A DNA stretch of 20,599 nt, from NCBI GenBank assembly GCA_035462845.1, contig DATHTV010000170.1:1-20599 (forward strand). The letters are read 5' to 3'. The notes beneath the pieces were generated by a model, which saw only the letters and a program-made list of their open reading frames with translations, was not told where the DNA came from and made no database searches. The DNA is from DASTQL01 sp035462845 (lineage in GTDB: Bacteria > Actinomycetota > Actinomycetes > Jiangellales > Jiangellaceae). Each line of letters opens with the position of its first letter. Position 1 is the first letter of the stretch. Made by a program: the position numbers and the translations under genes. Of the stretch, positions 6,777 through 14,762 are shown in pieces.

Positions 6777-7817
6777 ATGACCCCACCCACGGCCACCTCC
6801 GCCACTGCTGCGAGCGTCTCCGCCACCGAGACGGCGACGACCCGCGTCCCCCGCCCCACCCCGGACGACGCGGCCTACCCCGAGCTGGGCACGCTCGGCG
6901 GTGACACCCAGTCGCTCAAGGAGCGGATCATCCTCGGCGTCTTCATCGCCGTACCGTTCCTGGCGCTGGTGGCGGCCGTGCCGTTCGCCTGGGGCGGGTT
7001 CCTCGGCTGGCGCGACGTGGTGCTCGCCGTCCTCATGTACGCGGTCGCCGGCCACGGCATCACTGTCGGCTTCCACCGCTACTTCACGCACCGCGCCTTC
7101 AAGGCCAACCGGCCGCTCAAGGTCGCGCTCGCCGTCGCCGGCAGCCTCGCCATCGAGGGCCCCGTGATCCGCTGGGTGGCCGACCACCGCAAGCACCACA
7201 AGTTCTCCGACCGCGAGGGCGACCCGCACTCCCCGTGGCGGTACGGCGAGACGGTGCCGGCGCTGATCAAGGGCCTGTTCTACGCGCACATGGGCTGGCT
7301 CTTCGACGTCGAGCAGACCAACCAGCGCCAGTACGCGCCCGACCTGCTCAAGGACCGCGACCTGGTCAGGGTGAGCAAAGCCTTCCCCGCTCTCGTCGGG
7401 GTCTCGCTGCTGCTCCCCGCCGTGATCGGCGGACTGTGGACGATGTCGTGGTACGGCGCCCTGACCGCGTTCTTCTGGGCCACACTGGTGCGGGTCGCCC
7501 TGCTGCACCACGTGACCTGGTCGATCAACTCGATCTGCCACGCCATCGGCGAGCGCCCGTTCCGCAGCCGGGACAGGTCCGGCAACGTGTGGTGGCTGGC
7601 CTTCCTGTCGATGGGCGAGTCCTGGCACAACCTGCACCACGCCGACCCCACCTGCGCGCGCCACGGCGTGCTCAAGGGGCAGATCGACTCGAGTGCCCGG
7701 GTCATCTGGGCGTTCGAGAGGCTCGGCTGGGCCACCGACGTCCGCTGGCCGAGCTCCGACCGGATCGCCGCCCGACGGGTGGACGACTACGGCGGCGAGT
7801 CGACGCTCGTCGCGTGA
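6777..7817 (+). CDS. Membrane acyl-CoA/acyl-lipid desaturase (delta-9 type)
   Basis: This is an integral-membrane di-iron enzyme that inserts a double bond into fatty acyl chains, adjusting membrane fluidity. The 346-residue product starts at ATG 6777 with GGGAAGG just upstream. The three histidine boxes are complete: HRYFTH (His100-105), HRKHH (137-141) and HNLHH (284-288). An extra His255 in NSICH is typical of stearoyl-CoA-desaturase-like members. Hydrophobic segments lie around 51-75, 80-98, 116-130, 204-222 and 228-246. The first 45 residues are Thr/Ala-rich and probably disordered. A TetR regulator follows about 100 bases downstream. The exact acyl substrate cannot be read from sequence. 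Confidence 0.93.
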   Translation: MTPPTATSATAASVSATETATTRVPRPTPDDAAYPELGTLGGDTQSLKERIILGVFIAVPFLALVAAVPFAWGGFLGWRDVVLAVLMYAVAGHGITVGFHRYFTHRAFKANRPLKVALAVAGSLAIEGPVIRWVADHRKHHKFSDREGDPHSPWRYGETVPALIKGLFYAHMGWLFDVEQTNQRQYAPDLLKDRDLVRVSKAFPALVGVSLLLPAVIGGLWTMSWYGALTAFFWATLVRVALLHHVTWSINSICHAIGERPFRSRDRSGNVWWLAFLSMGESWHNLHHADPTCARHGVLKGQIDSSARVIWAFERLGWATDVRWPSSDRIAARRVDDYGGESTLVA

Positions 7818-7855
7818 GCCGTCCGGGGGTCGCCGGAGCCGGACCGCTCGAGCAG

Positions 7856-7889
7856 CCGCCTGGTCCCCCGCCTGGTCATCAGCCTGGTC
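7856..7889. repeat. Imperfect 12-bp tandem repeat, three copies
   Basis: CCGCCTGGTC (7856-7865), CCGCCTGGTC (7868-7877) and CAGCCTGGTC (7880-7889) recur at an exact 12-base period in the short gap between the desaturase and tetR. It may be a slippage-prone spacer or a repeated protein-binding site. No function is evident. Confidence 0.6.
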
Positions 7890-7906
7890 CCTCACCGCCT
7901 GCACGG

Positions 7907-7921
7907 CATGATGGCCCGGTG
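7907..7921 (+). promoter_or_regulatory. Possible leaderless promoter -10 for tetR
   Basis: CATGAT (7907-7912, one base from TATGAT) is followed by six bases and the GTG at 7919, with no ribosome site. This matches the arrangement before the genes at 2782 and 18403. The regulator could therefore be transcribed separately from the desaturase. Confidence 0.35.
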
Positions 7922-8587
7922 ACCCCCGCCGACCCCGACGACCGACCGACGCCGCCCAGGCAGGCCCGAGCCAGCACCCGTACGCGCATGACCGGCAAGC
8001 AGCGGCGCGAGCAGCTGCTCGACATCGGGCGCGGCCTGTTCGCCGAGCGCGGCTTCGACGGCACCTCGATCGAGGAGATCGCGGCGCGTGCGCACGTCTC
8101 CAAGCCGGTCGTCTACGAGCACTTCGGCGGCAAGGAGGGCTTGTACGCGGTGGTGGTCGACCGCGAGATGGAGGCGCTGCTCGACCTCATCACCGGGGCG
8201 CTCACCAGCGAGGGCCGCCCGCGCGAGCTGCTCGAGCGGGCGGCCCTGGCGCTGCTCGACTACATCGAGGCGTCCGCTGACGGCTTCCGGATCCTGGTCC
8301 GCGACTCGCCGGTCGCCCAGTCCACGGGCTCCTTCGCCAGCCTCATCTCGGACGCCGCCAGCCAGGTGGAGTACATCCTCGTCGGTCAGTTCAAGGAGCG
8401 CGGGTTCGAGGCAAAGTACGCGCCGATGTACTCGCAGATGCTCGTCGGCATGGTCGCCCTCACCGGCCAGTGGTGGCTCGATGAGCGCAAGCTCAAGAAG
8501 GCCGACGTCGCCGCCCACCTGGTCAACCTCGCCTGGAACGGGCTGTCCGGGCTCGAGCCGAAGCCTCGCCTCACGACCCCGAACTGA
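7919..8587 (+). CDS. TetR/AcrR-family transcriptional regulator
   Basis: The 222-residue product starts at GTG 7919; an internal ATG at 7988 would give 199 residues. I prefer 7919 because of the leaderless promoter pattern and because RTRMTGKQRREQLL reads as continuous family sequence. The TetR N-terminal domain is complete (RREQLLDIGRGLFAERGF, then TSIEEIAARAHVSKPVVYEH and FGGKEGLYAVV). The C-terminal ligand domain is helical, with a hydrophobic segment around YSQMLVGMVALTGQWWLDER. The position directly behind the desaturase suggests it senses acyl-CoA or lipid state, but this is inference. A TetR gene near glmU/prs also occurs in mycobacteria, so it may equally be an ancestral neighbour with another target. 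Confidence 0.9.
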   Translation: MTPADPDDRPTPPRQARASTRTRMTGKQRREQLLDIGRGLFAERGFDGTSIEEIAARAHVSKPVVYEHFGGKEGLYAVVVDREMEALLDLITGALTSEGRPRELLERAALALLDYIEASADGFRILVRDSPVAQSTGSFASLISDAASQVEYILVGQFKERGFEAKYAPMYSQMLVGMVALTGQWWLDERKLKKADVAAHLVNLAWNGLSGLEPKPRLTTPN

Positions 8588-8711
8588 TCACCGGCGCTGC
8601 CACCGGCACGGCGAGCTGCCCGGGCCGCTGGCGGCGTCGACCCGTGCCAGCGCGTCGTCGGCAGGCCAGTCGCTCCCCGAGATCGGCACCCATCCACCGC
8701 TTATGCGCCCG

Positions 8712-9070
8712 TCAGCCCGCCGCCACAGCCTGCGCCGGCGCGAAGGTCTCGGCCGCTGCCGGAGCGGAGCTCGCCCTCTGTGCCGTGTCCACCCTGAAGG
8801 TACGCAAGAGCATCTCGCTCGCAACCGGAAGCCGGGCATGCCCGCCACCGTGATCTCCTCCGAGCCGGTCTCCACGATCCCGCCGATCGGCTCGTAGACC
8901 TGTCGGACCACCTCGTCGACCTGCGCCTTGGCCGCGTCCAGATTCTCCGCCGTGACCGGCTGGTTCATCCGGAAGGCCGTGACGGAGACGTGGTCCGCAC
9001 TGCTGAGGCCGTACGTGACCTCCCAGACCTCAACGGCCCCACCCGCTTCCGAGACAGGTTCGCGGGTGCC
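8712..9070 (-). pseudogene. Decayed ORF, remnant of a hypothetical (lipo)protein
   Basis: On the minus strand, one frame from about 9070 to 8816 reads like genuine coding sequence (VEVWEVTYGLSSADHVSVTA, NLDAAKAQVDEVVRQVYEP, GSEEITVAGMPGFR). This resembles small secreted or lipoprotein-like actinobacterial proteins. After GFR the reading frame turns to Arg/Cys-rich nonsense. A possible C-terminal piece (LLRTFRVDTAQ) appears in a different frame and ends at a TGA at 8712-8714. No signal peptide or proper start is present at the upstream end. I read this as a gene truncated at the 5' end and broken by an internal deletion or frameshift. The remaining bases 8588-8711 show nothing recognisable. 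Confidence 0.5.
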
Positions 9071-9117
9071 CTGACAGCAGCGGACCCACTGTGGATCTTG
9101 ATGCCGAGATACTTGAC

Positions 9118-9627
9118 ATGAGTAGGCTTGCCCAGGTGCGCGAGGACGAGGTCGATCGTCTGGTCGAGGCCTGGCGCCGCGAGCGCCCGGACCTCGACAG
9201 CGGACCAATGGAGGTGCTCTCCCGGGTCACCCGGCTGGCCCGCCACCTCGACCGCGCCCGGCGCGCGGCCTTCGCCGCGCACGGGCTGGACCCCGGCGAG
9301 TTCGACGTGCTCGCGGCGCTGCGCCGGGAAGGGCCTCCGTACGAGCTCTCTCCCGGGCAGCTGCTGCCCAGCACGATGGTCACCAGCGGGACGATGACCG
9401 CGCGGGTGGACAAGCTCGTCGCCCGGGGACTGGTCTCGCGCCGTCCTGACCCGGCGGACCGGCGAGGGGTCCGGGTCCGCCTCACCACCGCCGGCCGGGT
9501 CACCGTCGACGCGGCGCTGGCCGGGCTGCTCGAGCGGGAGGAGGCGCTGCTGGCCGGGCTCGACACGACCGCGCGCGACCGGCTCGCCGGCCTGCTGCGC
9601 GCGGTCATCGCGCCGCTCGACGCCTGA
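9118..9627 (+). CDS. MarR-family transcriptional regulator
   Basis: The product is 169 residues from ATG 9118 (a GTG at 9091 in frame would add nine). The winged helix is canonical: FDVLAALRREGPPYELSPGQ, LLPSTMVTSGTMTARVDKLV, then RGLVSRRPDPADRRGVRVRL with the wing DPADRRG. The N-terminal VDRLVEAWRRERPDLD is typical of actinobacterial MarR proteins. No ribosome site is convincing and the start overlaps an imperfect TACT...AGTA symmetry (9110-9124) that could be an autoregulatory site. The gene stands alone between a decayed ORF and the convergent ABC-F gene, so its target and ligand cannot be inferred. Confidence 0.9.
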   Translation: MSRLAQVREDEVDRLVEAWRRERPDLDSGPMEVLSRVTRLARHLDRARRAAFAAHGLDPGEFDVLAALRREGPPYELSPGQLLPSTMVTSGTMTARVDKLVARGLVSRRPDPADRRGVRVRLTTAGRVTVDAALAGLLEREEALLAGLDTTARDRLAGLLRAVIAPLDA

Positions 9628-9682
9628 AGCGAGCCCTCCGTCCGCACCCGTCGCGCCATCACCAGGCCTGTCGGGTCATAGC

Positions 9683-9698
9683 GAGGCGCCGACGCCTC
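9683..9698. terminator. Short hairpin between convergent marR-type and ABC-F genes
   Basis: GAGGCG-CCGA-CGCCTC forms a 6-bp perfect stem with a 4-base loop, 55 bases after the MarR stop and 75 bases beyond the ABC-F stop. There is no U-tract on either strand, so it is at best a weak or bidirectional terminator. The rest of 9628-9772 holds nothing else recognisable. Confidence 0.35.
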
Positions 9699-9772
9699 AT
9701 GATCCCGCCACAAGGGTCGTGAACGTGGTCATTCGGGGTCGGTCAGACAACCGGCCGGGATCGGCGGGCGGG

Positions 9773-11569
9773 TCAGGACTCGGCGGCCTCCGCCAGCTCG
9801 AGCCAGCGCTCCTCGAGCCGTTCGCGCTCGGCCTGGAGCGCCCGGAGGTCCGCGTCGAGCGACAGCACCCGCTCGTGGTCGGTCGCGCTCGCGGCGAGGT
9901 CCTCGTGCAGCCGCTGCTCGCGCCGGGAGATCTTGTCCACCTCGCGCTCGAGGCGGGCGAGCTCCTTGCGCGCCAACCGGGAGTCACCGCGTCGCGGTGA
10001 CCCGGGGGGCTCCGACGCCGCGGACGGCGCAGCCCCGGCCGGCGCCGGGTCGGAGCCCGCACCCGGGCCCTCCCGCCGGCGCCGCAGGTACTCGTCGACC
10101 CCGCCCGGCAGCAGGACCAGCCGCCCGTCGCCGAGCAGCGCCCAGGTGACGTCGGTGACCCGTTCCAGGAAGTACCGGTCGTGGCTGACCACCACGAGCG
10201 ACCCCGGCCAGGTGTCCAGCAGGTCCTCGAGCACGGTGAGCGTCTCGATGTCCAGGTCGTTGGTCGGCTCGTCGAGCAGCAGCACGTTCGGCTCGCCCAT
10301 GAGCAGCCGCAGCAGCTGCAGCCGCCGCCGCTCCCCGCCGGACAGGTCGTCCACGCGCGCCCACTGGCGCTCGCCGGCGAAGCCGAACCGCTCCAGCATG
10401 CTGCTCGCCGTCACCTCCCGCCCCCGGCCCAGGTCGACGACCCGCCGCACCCGCTCGACCGACTCGAGGACCCGCTCCCCCGGCTCCAGCGCGTCGACTT
10501 CCTGGGTGAGGTGCGCGACCCGGACCGTACGGCCGGTGCGCACCGCCCCGACGTCCGGCGCGGCGTCACCGGTGAGCAGCCGCAGCAGCGTGGTCTTGCC
10601 GGCGCCGTTGACCCCGACGAGGCCCACCCGGTCGCCGGGTCCGAGGTGCCAGTCGACGCCGTCGAGCAGCGTCCGGCCGCCCAGGGCGATCCCGACGCCC
10701 TCGAGCTCGTACACCGACCGGCCGAGCCGGGCCGAGGCGAAGCGCTCGAGCTCGAGCCGGTCGCGCGCCGGCGGCTCGTCGGCGATCAGCGCGTTGGCCG
10801 CGTCGATGCGGAACCGCGGCTTGGACGTCCGGGCCGGCGGGCCGCGCCGCAGCCAGGCCAGCTCCTTGCGCAGCAGGTTCTGTCGCCGCGCCTCGTCGGC
10901 GGCGGCGACCCGGGCGCGCTCGGCCCGCGCCAGCACGTACGCCGAGTAGCCGCCCTCGTACGTGTCGACGCGGCCGTCGTGGACCTCCCAGGTCGACGTG
11001 GCGACGGCGTCGAGGAACCAGCGGTCGTGCGTGACGACGACGAGCGCGGTCGGCCGGGCGGCGAGGTGGCGGGCCAGCCAGTCGATCGCCTCGACGTCGA
11101 GATGGTTTGTCGGCTCGTCGAGCAGGAGCAGGCCGTCCGTGGCCACGAGCAGCCGGGCCAGGGCGACCCGGCGGCGCTCGCCGCCCGAGAGCGGGCCGAC
11201 GAGCGCGTCCCGGGGCACGGCGGGCAGCAGCGCCGCCAGCACCTCGCGGACCACGGGGTCGCCCGCCCAGTCGTGCTCCGGTCGGTCGCCGAGCACGACG
11301 TCGTGCACCGTCGCATCCGGGTCGAGCTCGTCGTGCTGCCCGAGCCAGCCCACCCGCAGGTCGCCGGTGTGTGTGACCCGGCCGGAGTCCGGCTGCTCGC
11401 GCCGGGCGAGGATGCGGAGGAGCGTCGACTTGCCGCCGCCGTTGCGTCCCACCACGCCGACCCGGTCGCCTCCGGCGATCCCGAGGGAGACCCCGTCGAG
11501 CAGGCGGCGGGTGCCGTAGGCCAGGGAGACCGTCTCGAGGTTGACGAGGTTGACAGGAGGTGGCGGCAT
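9773..11569 (-). CDS. ABC-F family ATPase (Uup-like, ribosome-associated)
   Basis: The 598-residue protein has two ABC cassettes and no membrane domain. Cassette 1 has Walker A GRNGGGKST (41-49), signature LSGGERRR (127-134) and Walker B LLLLDEPTNHLD (147-158). Cassette 2 has Walker A GVNGAGKTT (319-327), signature LSGGERRR (409-416) and LLLDEPTNDLD (430-440). A charged linker lies between them. After a Pro/Ala/Gly-rich spacer (about 500-525) there is a C-terminal coiled coil (about 530-598), as in Uup-type members. ABC-F proteins bind the ribosomal E site and relieve stalls; some confer antibiotic resistance, but nothing here shows that. The ATG at 11567-11569 lies 15 bases after the ispE stop with a weak ribosome site, so co-transcription with ispE is likely. 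Confidence 0.93.
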   Translation of the reverse strand: MPPPPVNLVNLETVSLAYGTRRLLDGVSLGIAGGDRVGVVGRNGGGKSTLLRILARREQPDSGRVTHTGDLRVGWLGQHDELDPDATVHDVVLGDRPEHDWAGDPVVREVLAALLPAVPRDALVGPLSGGERRRVALARLLVATDGLLLLDEPTNHLDVEAIDWLARHLAARPTALVVVTHDRWFLDAVATSTWEVHDGRVDTYEGGYSAYVLARAERARVAAADEARRQNLLRKELAWLRRGPPARTSKPRFRIDAANALIADEPPARDRLELERFASARLGRSVYELEGVGIALGGRTLLDGVDWHLGPGDRVGLVGVNGAGKTTLLRLLTGDAAPDVGAVRTGRTVRVAHLTQEVDALEPGERVLESVERVRRVVDLGRGREVTASSMLERFGFAGERQWARVDDLSGGERRRLQLLRLLMGEPNVLLLDEPTNDLDIETLTVLEDLLDTWPGSLVVVSHDRYFLERVTDVTWALLGDGRLVLLPGGVDEYLRRRREGPGAGSDPAPAGAAPSAASEPPGSPRRGDSRLARKELARLEREVDKISRREQRLHEDLAASATDHERVLSLDADLRALQAERERLEERWLELAEAAES

Positions 11570-11584
11570 GGCGCGCCCAGGATG

Positions 11585-12499
11585 TCAGGCGGCCACCAGG
11601 CGCGCGCCGGGCACCGGGCCGGTCGCCTGCTGGACCTCGCGACACACCTCCGCCGCGGCCAGGCCGAGCGACAGGTCCTCGGCGTGGTCCTCGTCGCGGG
11701 CCAGGAAGACGCAGCTCGGTCCGGACCCCGAGACGAGCGCGCCCAGGGCGCCGAGGCCGCGCCCCTCCTCGAGGGTGTCGCGAAGGCCAGGCCGCAGTCG
11801 GCAGGCGGCGTCCTGGAGGTCGTTGGCCAGCGCCTGCCCGAGCGCCTCCGCGTCACCCGCGCGCAGCGCGGCCAGCAGCCGCGGCGGCACCTCGGGGCAG
11901 CCGGGAGCGTCAGCTGCCTGCTCACGCATCCGGTCCAGCTCGCCGTACACCTCGGGGGTCGACAGGCCGCCGTCGGCGACGGCCACGACCCAGTGGTACG
12001 TGCCCGACACCAGCGCCGGCGTGAGCCGCTCACCGCGGCCCGTGCCCACCGCCGTGCCCCCGTGCAGGGCGAAAGGGACGTCGCTGCCCAGCCGGGCGGC
12101 GAGTGTCTCCAGCTCGTTGCGGCCCAGCCCCGTACGCCAGAGGGCGTCGCAGGCCACCAGGGCCGCGGCCGCGTCGGCGGACCCCCCGGCCATGCCTCCC
12201 GCCACCGGGACGCCCTTGCGCAGGTGCAGGTGGACGCCCTCGTCGACCCCGGCGTACGTGGCGAGCGCCCGTGCCGCCTGCACCGCCAGGTTCCGCTCGT
12301 CGAGCGGGACCAGGTCGGCGCCCGGCCCCTCCGCCGTCACCACGACGTCGTCGGCGAGCGTCGCGACGACCTCCTCGTACAGTGACAGGGCGTGGAAGAC
12401 CGTGGCCAGTGGGTGGTAGCCGTCGGGACGCAGCGGCCCCACCGCCAGGGCCAGGTTGACCTTGGCCGGCGCGCGAACGGCGACCCGGGTCGGCTCCAT
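11585..12499 (-). CDS. ispE: 4-diphosphocytidyl-2-C-methyl-D-erythritol kinase
   Basis: IspE phosphorylates CDP-methylerythritol in the MEP pathway to isoprenoid precursors. The 304-residue GHMP kinase starts at ATG 12497-12499, where family sequence begins (VAVRAPAKVNLAL, catalytic Lys13). The frame is open further upstream but that part overlaps rsmA. Other motifs are DGYHPLATVFHALSL, the ATP loop PVAGGMAGGSADAAAAL (98-114), LGSDVPFALHGGTAVGTGRG with catalytic Asp140, and the late GSGPSCVFL. It follows rsmA by 10 bases, the common actinobacterial rsmA-ispE pairing. Confidence 0.96.
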   Translation of the reverse strand: MEPTRVAVRAPAKVNLALAVGPLRPDGYHPLATVFHALSLYEEVVATLADDVVVTAEGPGADLVPLDERNLAVQAARALATYAGVDEGVHLHLRKGVPVAGGMAGGSADAAAALVACDALWRTGLGRNELETLAARLGSDVPFALHGGTAVGTGRGERLTPALVSGTYHWVVAVADGGLSTPEVYGELDRMREQAADAPGCPEVPPRLLAALRAGDAEALGQALANDLQDAACRLRPGLRDTLEEGRGLGALGALVSGSGPSCVFLARDEDHAEDLSLGLAAAEVCREVQQATGPVPGARLVAA

Positions 12500-12509
12500 G
12501 GCGTGGACG

Positions 12510-13394
12510 CTACCCGCCCGTGGGCCGGGGGCGCGCCTCCGCCAGGCGGGCGAAGTCCGCGACCCCGAGCTGCTCACCTCGCGCCCGGGGGTCGATGCCG
12601 GCCCGGCGCAGCGCCTCCTCCGCCAGGACGGGCGAGCCGGCCCACCCGGCGAGGGCCGCGCGCAGCGTCTTGCGACGCTGGGCGAACGCCGCGTCGACCA
12701 CGGCGAACACCTCCTCGCGCGTCGCCGCGGTCGGCGGCGGGTCGCGACGCTCGAGGGCGACCAGGCCGGAGTCGACGTTCGGGGCCGGCCAGAAGACCGC
12801 GCGCCCGACCTGCCCGGCCCGCCGCACCTCCGCGTACCAGGCCGCCTTGACCGACGGGACGCCGTACGTGCGGGAGCCGGGCGCCGCGGCCAGCCGGTCG
12901 GCGACCTCGGCCTGGACCATGACCAGACCTCGCCGCAGCGACGGCAGGGCCTCGAGCAGGTGCAGGATCACCGGCACAGACACGTTGTACGGGAGGTTGG
13001 CGACGAGCGCGGTCGGAGGCGGACCGGGCAGCGACTCGATGCGCAGCGCGTCCGCCGCGACCACCTCGAGGCGGCCGGCCAGGGCAGGCGCGTGGCGCGC
13101 CACGGTGCCCGGCAGCGCGCCTGCCAGCACGGGGTCGACCTCGACGGCGACGACCCGCGCCACCTCCGGCAGCAGCGCCAGCGTGAGCGACCCGAGGCCG
13201 GGGCCGACCTCGACCACCACGTCGTCGAGGCCGACGCCGGCCACCCGGACGATGCGGCGGACGGTCCCGTGGTCGATGACGAAGTTCTGGCCCAAGGTCT
13301 TGGTGGGCCGCAGCCCGAGCCCCGCCGCGAGACGACGGACGTCCGCCGGCCCCAGGAGCGTGGGACCGGCGGACGTCTCGTCGTGCGTGCTCAG
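12510..13394 (-). CDS. rsmA: 16S rRNA (adenine1518-N6/adenine1519-N6)-dimethyltransferase, start uncertain
   Basis: RsmA (KsgA) dimethylates two adenines at the 3' end of 16S rRNA in late 30S assembly. Motifs are LGQNFVID, the SAM motif VVVEVGPGLGSLTLALL, and NLPYNVSVPVI (motif IV). The C-terminal part includes FAQRRKTLRAAL. Conserved family sequence (LLGPADVRRLAAGLGLRPTK) continues upstream of the only canonical start in frame, a TTG at 13293-13295 lying within TLGQNF. Above it, codons back to the rpfB stop include CTG at 13392-13394, 13407-13409 and 13353-13355 but no ATG, GTG or TTG. I extend the gene to the CTG at 13394, 11 bases after rpfB. A gene caller would probably stop at 13295. Confidence 0.85.
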   Translation of the reverse strand: MSTHDETSAGPTLLGPADVRRLAAGLGLRPTKTLGQNFVIDHGTVRRIVRVAGVGLDDVVVEVGPGLGSLTLALLPEVARVVAVEVDPVLAGALPGTVARHAPALAGRLEVVAADALRIESLPGPPPTALVANLPYNVSVPVILHLLEALPSLRRGLVMVQAEVADRLAAAPGSRTYGVPSVKAAWYAEVRRAGQVGRAVFWPAPNVDSGLVALERRDPPPTAATREEVFAVVDAAFAQRRKTLRAALAGWAGSPVLAEEALRRAGIDPRARGEQLGVADFARLAEARPRPTGG

Positions 13395-13405
13395 GTGTGC
13401 CCGGC

Positions 13406-14599
13406 TCAGGTCGGCAGGCCGAGCTTGCGGGCGCAGGCCGGCCAGTCGCCGTACCCGCCGCGCGCGTCGCGCACCTTCGTGGCGATCCGGATCTGCTCCT
13501 CACGGCTGTTCTGGTGCGGGTAGCCGCTGCCGCCGTACGCCTGCCAGGTCCCGAGGGAGAACTGGAGCCCGCCGTAGTAGCCGTTGCCGGTGTTGATCGA
13601 CCAGTTGCCGCCGGACTCGCACTGGGCCAGGCGGTCCCAGACGCTGCCGTCGGCGACCGGCGGGGCGGGCGCCGAGGAGCCGCTCGGGGACGGACTGGGC
13701 GTCGAGGCGGGGCGGGCCTTGGTGCCGACCAGGACGACCTTGTCCACGGGCGCGCTGACCACGGTCTCGGAGAGCACCGTCTCGGAGGTGACCGCGCCGT
13801 CCACGACGGTGCGCTCGACGACCCGCTCCTGGACGCCGACCTGGCCCTCGGTCTCGGTCTTCCTCTCGCCCTCGTAGAGGGTGTCCGTGGGCTTCTCCAC
13901 GGTGTTGAACGGCAGCTCGACGGTGAGCGTCTCGCTCTCGACCGCCACCCGCTGCACGGCGATGGCCGTGCCGGTCACGAGCCGGGTGTCCGCGGCCGGC
14001 GTGACGACGTCGCGCTCGCCGAGCGTCAGCCCAGCGTCGGTGATGGCCTCCGCGACGGTGATCGCGGTGGTCGTGAGGGGCAGGGTCTGGCCGTCGGCGG
14101 CCACGGTGACGTCCTTCGGCGTCCGCACCTCGAAGTCCAGGCCCCGGCGGGAGATGCCGAGCGAGCGGGACACCGACAGCTCCGCGCCCTGGGCCCGGAT
14201 GCCGAGCTCGGCGAGGGCCTCGTCGACCGACAGGGCGGTCGTCCAGATCTCGCTCTCCTCGCCGTCGACGGTCACCGTGAGCAGGCGGCCGTACCGGACC
14301 GAGATCTCGCTGCCGTCCTGGACGGCACTCTCCGGCGACGGCGCGACGACGTCGTGCTCACCGAGCTCGATGCCCTGGGCGTCCAGGACGCCCTCGACGG
14401 TGCGAGCGAAGGTGCTGACCGACTCGCTCTGCCCGTCGACGCTCAGGGTCACGGTGTTGTCGAAGGTGGCGTACGCGGTCGTCCCGCCGACGAGGGCGGT
14501 GACGACGGCGGCGTTGAGCGCCAGGGTCTTGGCGGACAGTCGCACGGTGCTCCAGGTGGTGCGGGCGATCCGGGCACGGGGAACGTCGCGGCAGCACAA
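13406..14599 (-). CDS. rpfB: Resuscitation-promoting factor RpfB (DUF348-G5-transglycosylase)
   Basis: This is a secreted or membrane-anchored lytic transglycosylase-like muralytic enzyme linked in actinobacteria to regrowth from dormancy. An N-terminal hydrophobic anchor (TLALNAAVVTALVGGTTAYA) precedes three DUF348 repeats (each beginning near VTLSVDGQ, LTVTVDGE, VTVAADGQ). A G5 domain (about VELPFNTVEKPTDTLYEGER to VVSAPVDKVVLVG) and a Ser/Pro linker follow. The Rpf domain at the C-terminus has WDRLAQCESGGNWSINTGNG with the catalytic Glu in CESGGNW. I chose TTG at 14597-14599 because GGAGG lies four bases upstream. GTG at 14543-14545 (379 residues) is a real alternative. It has its own promoter candidate and is followed by rsmA after 11 bases. 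Confidence 0.93.
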   Translation of the reverse strand: MCCRDVPRARIARTTWSTVRLSAKTLALNAAVVTALVGGTTAYATFDNTVTLSVDGQSESVSTFARTVEGVLDAQGIELGEHDVVAPSPESAVQDGSEISVRYGRLLTVTVDGEESEIWTTALSVDEALAELGIRAQGAELSVSRSLGISRRGLDFEVRTPKDVTVAADGQTLPLTTTAITVAEAITDAGLTLGERDVVTPAADTRLVTGTAIAVQRVAVESETLTVELPFNTVEKPTDTLYEGERKTETEGQVGVQERVVERTVVDGAVTSETVLSETVVSAPVDKVVLVGTKARPASTPSPSPSGSSAPAPPVADGSVWDRLAQCESGGNWSINTGNGYYGGLQFSLGTWQAYGGSGYPHQNSREEQIRIATKVRDARGGYGDWPACARKLGLPT

Positions 14600-14696
14600 G
14601 AGACCTCCGCCGCGACCCGGTGCGTCGCACGCGCCGGGGGGCGCAGGTCCCCGTCTTCGCTGCCGGAGCTTCCCCACCCCGGCCAACAGTCACGAG

Positions 14697-14725
14697 ACGG
14701 TAACGGCTCTCGGGCCGATGGGCAA
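14697..14725 (-). promoter_or_regulatory. Promoter candidate for rpfB
   Basis: On the minus strand, -35 TTGCCC (14720-14725) and -10 TACCGT (14697-14702) are separated by 17 bases. The predicted transcript start is near 14690, leaving a leader of about 90 bases before the TTG start. This lies between the tatD stop and rpfB, so rpfB-rsmA-ispE can be transcribed independently of metG-tatD. Confidence 0.55.
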
Positions 14726-14762
14726 ACGCCGAAGGTCCCGCTGTGGGCAGGCTCACGCGCGG

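Noticed and set aside
9108..9124. Leaderless promoter and operator overlapping the marR start.
   Set aside because: GATACT is only four bases from the ATG and the TACT...AGTA symmetry is imperfect, so it is too weak to list as a separate site.
10181..12385. Very long (734-codon) plus-strand open frame over the ABC-F and ispE genes.
   Set aside because: A mirror frame of GC-rich minus-strand genes. Its composition is Arg/Gly/Pro/His-rich with no domain, while the minus strand carries full catalytic motifs.
14600..14700. Possible c-di-AMP (ydaO) riboswitch ahead of rpfB.
   Set aside because: The leader is GC-rich with some symmetry, but I could not find the conserved ydaO blocks, so I do not call it.
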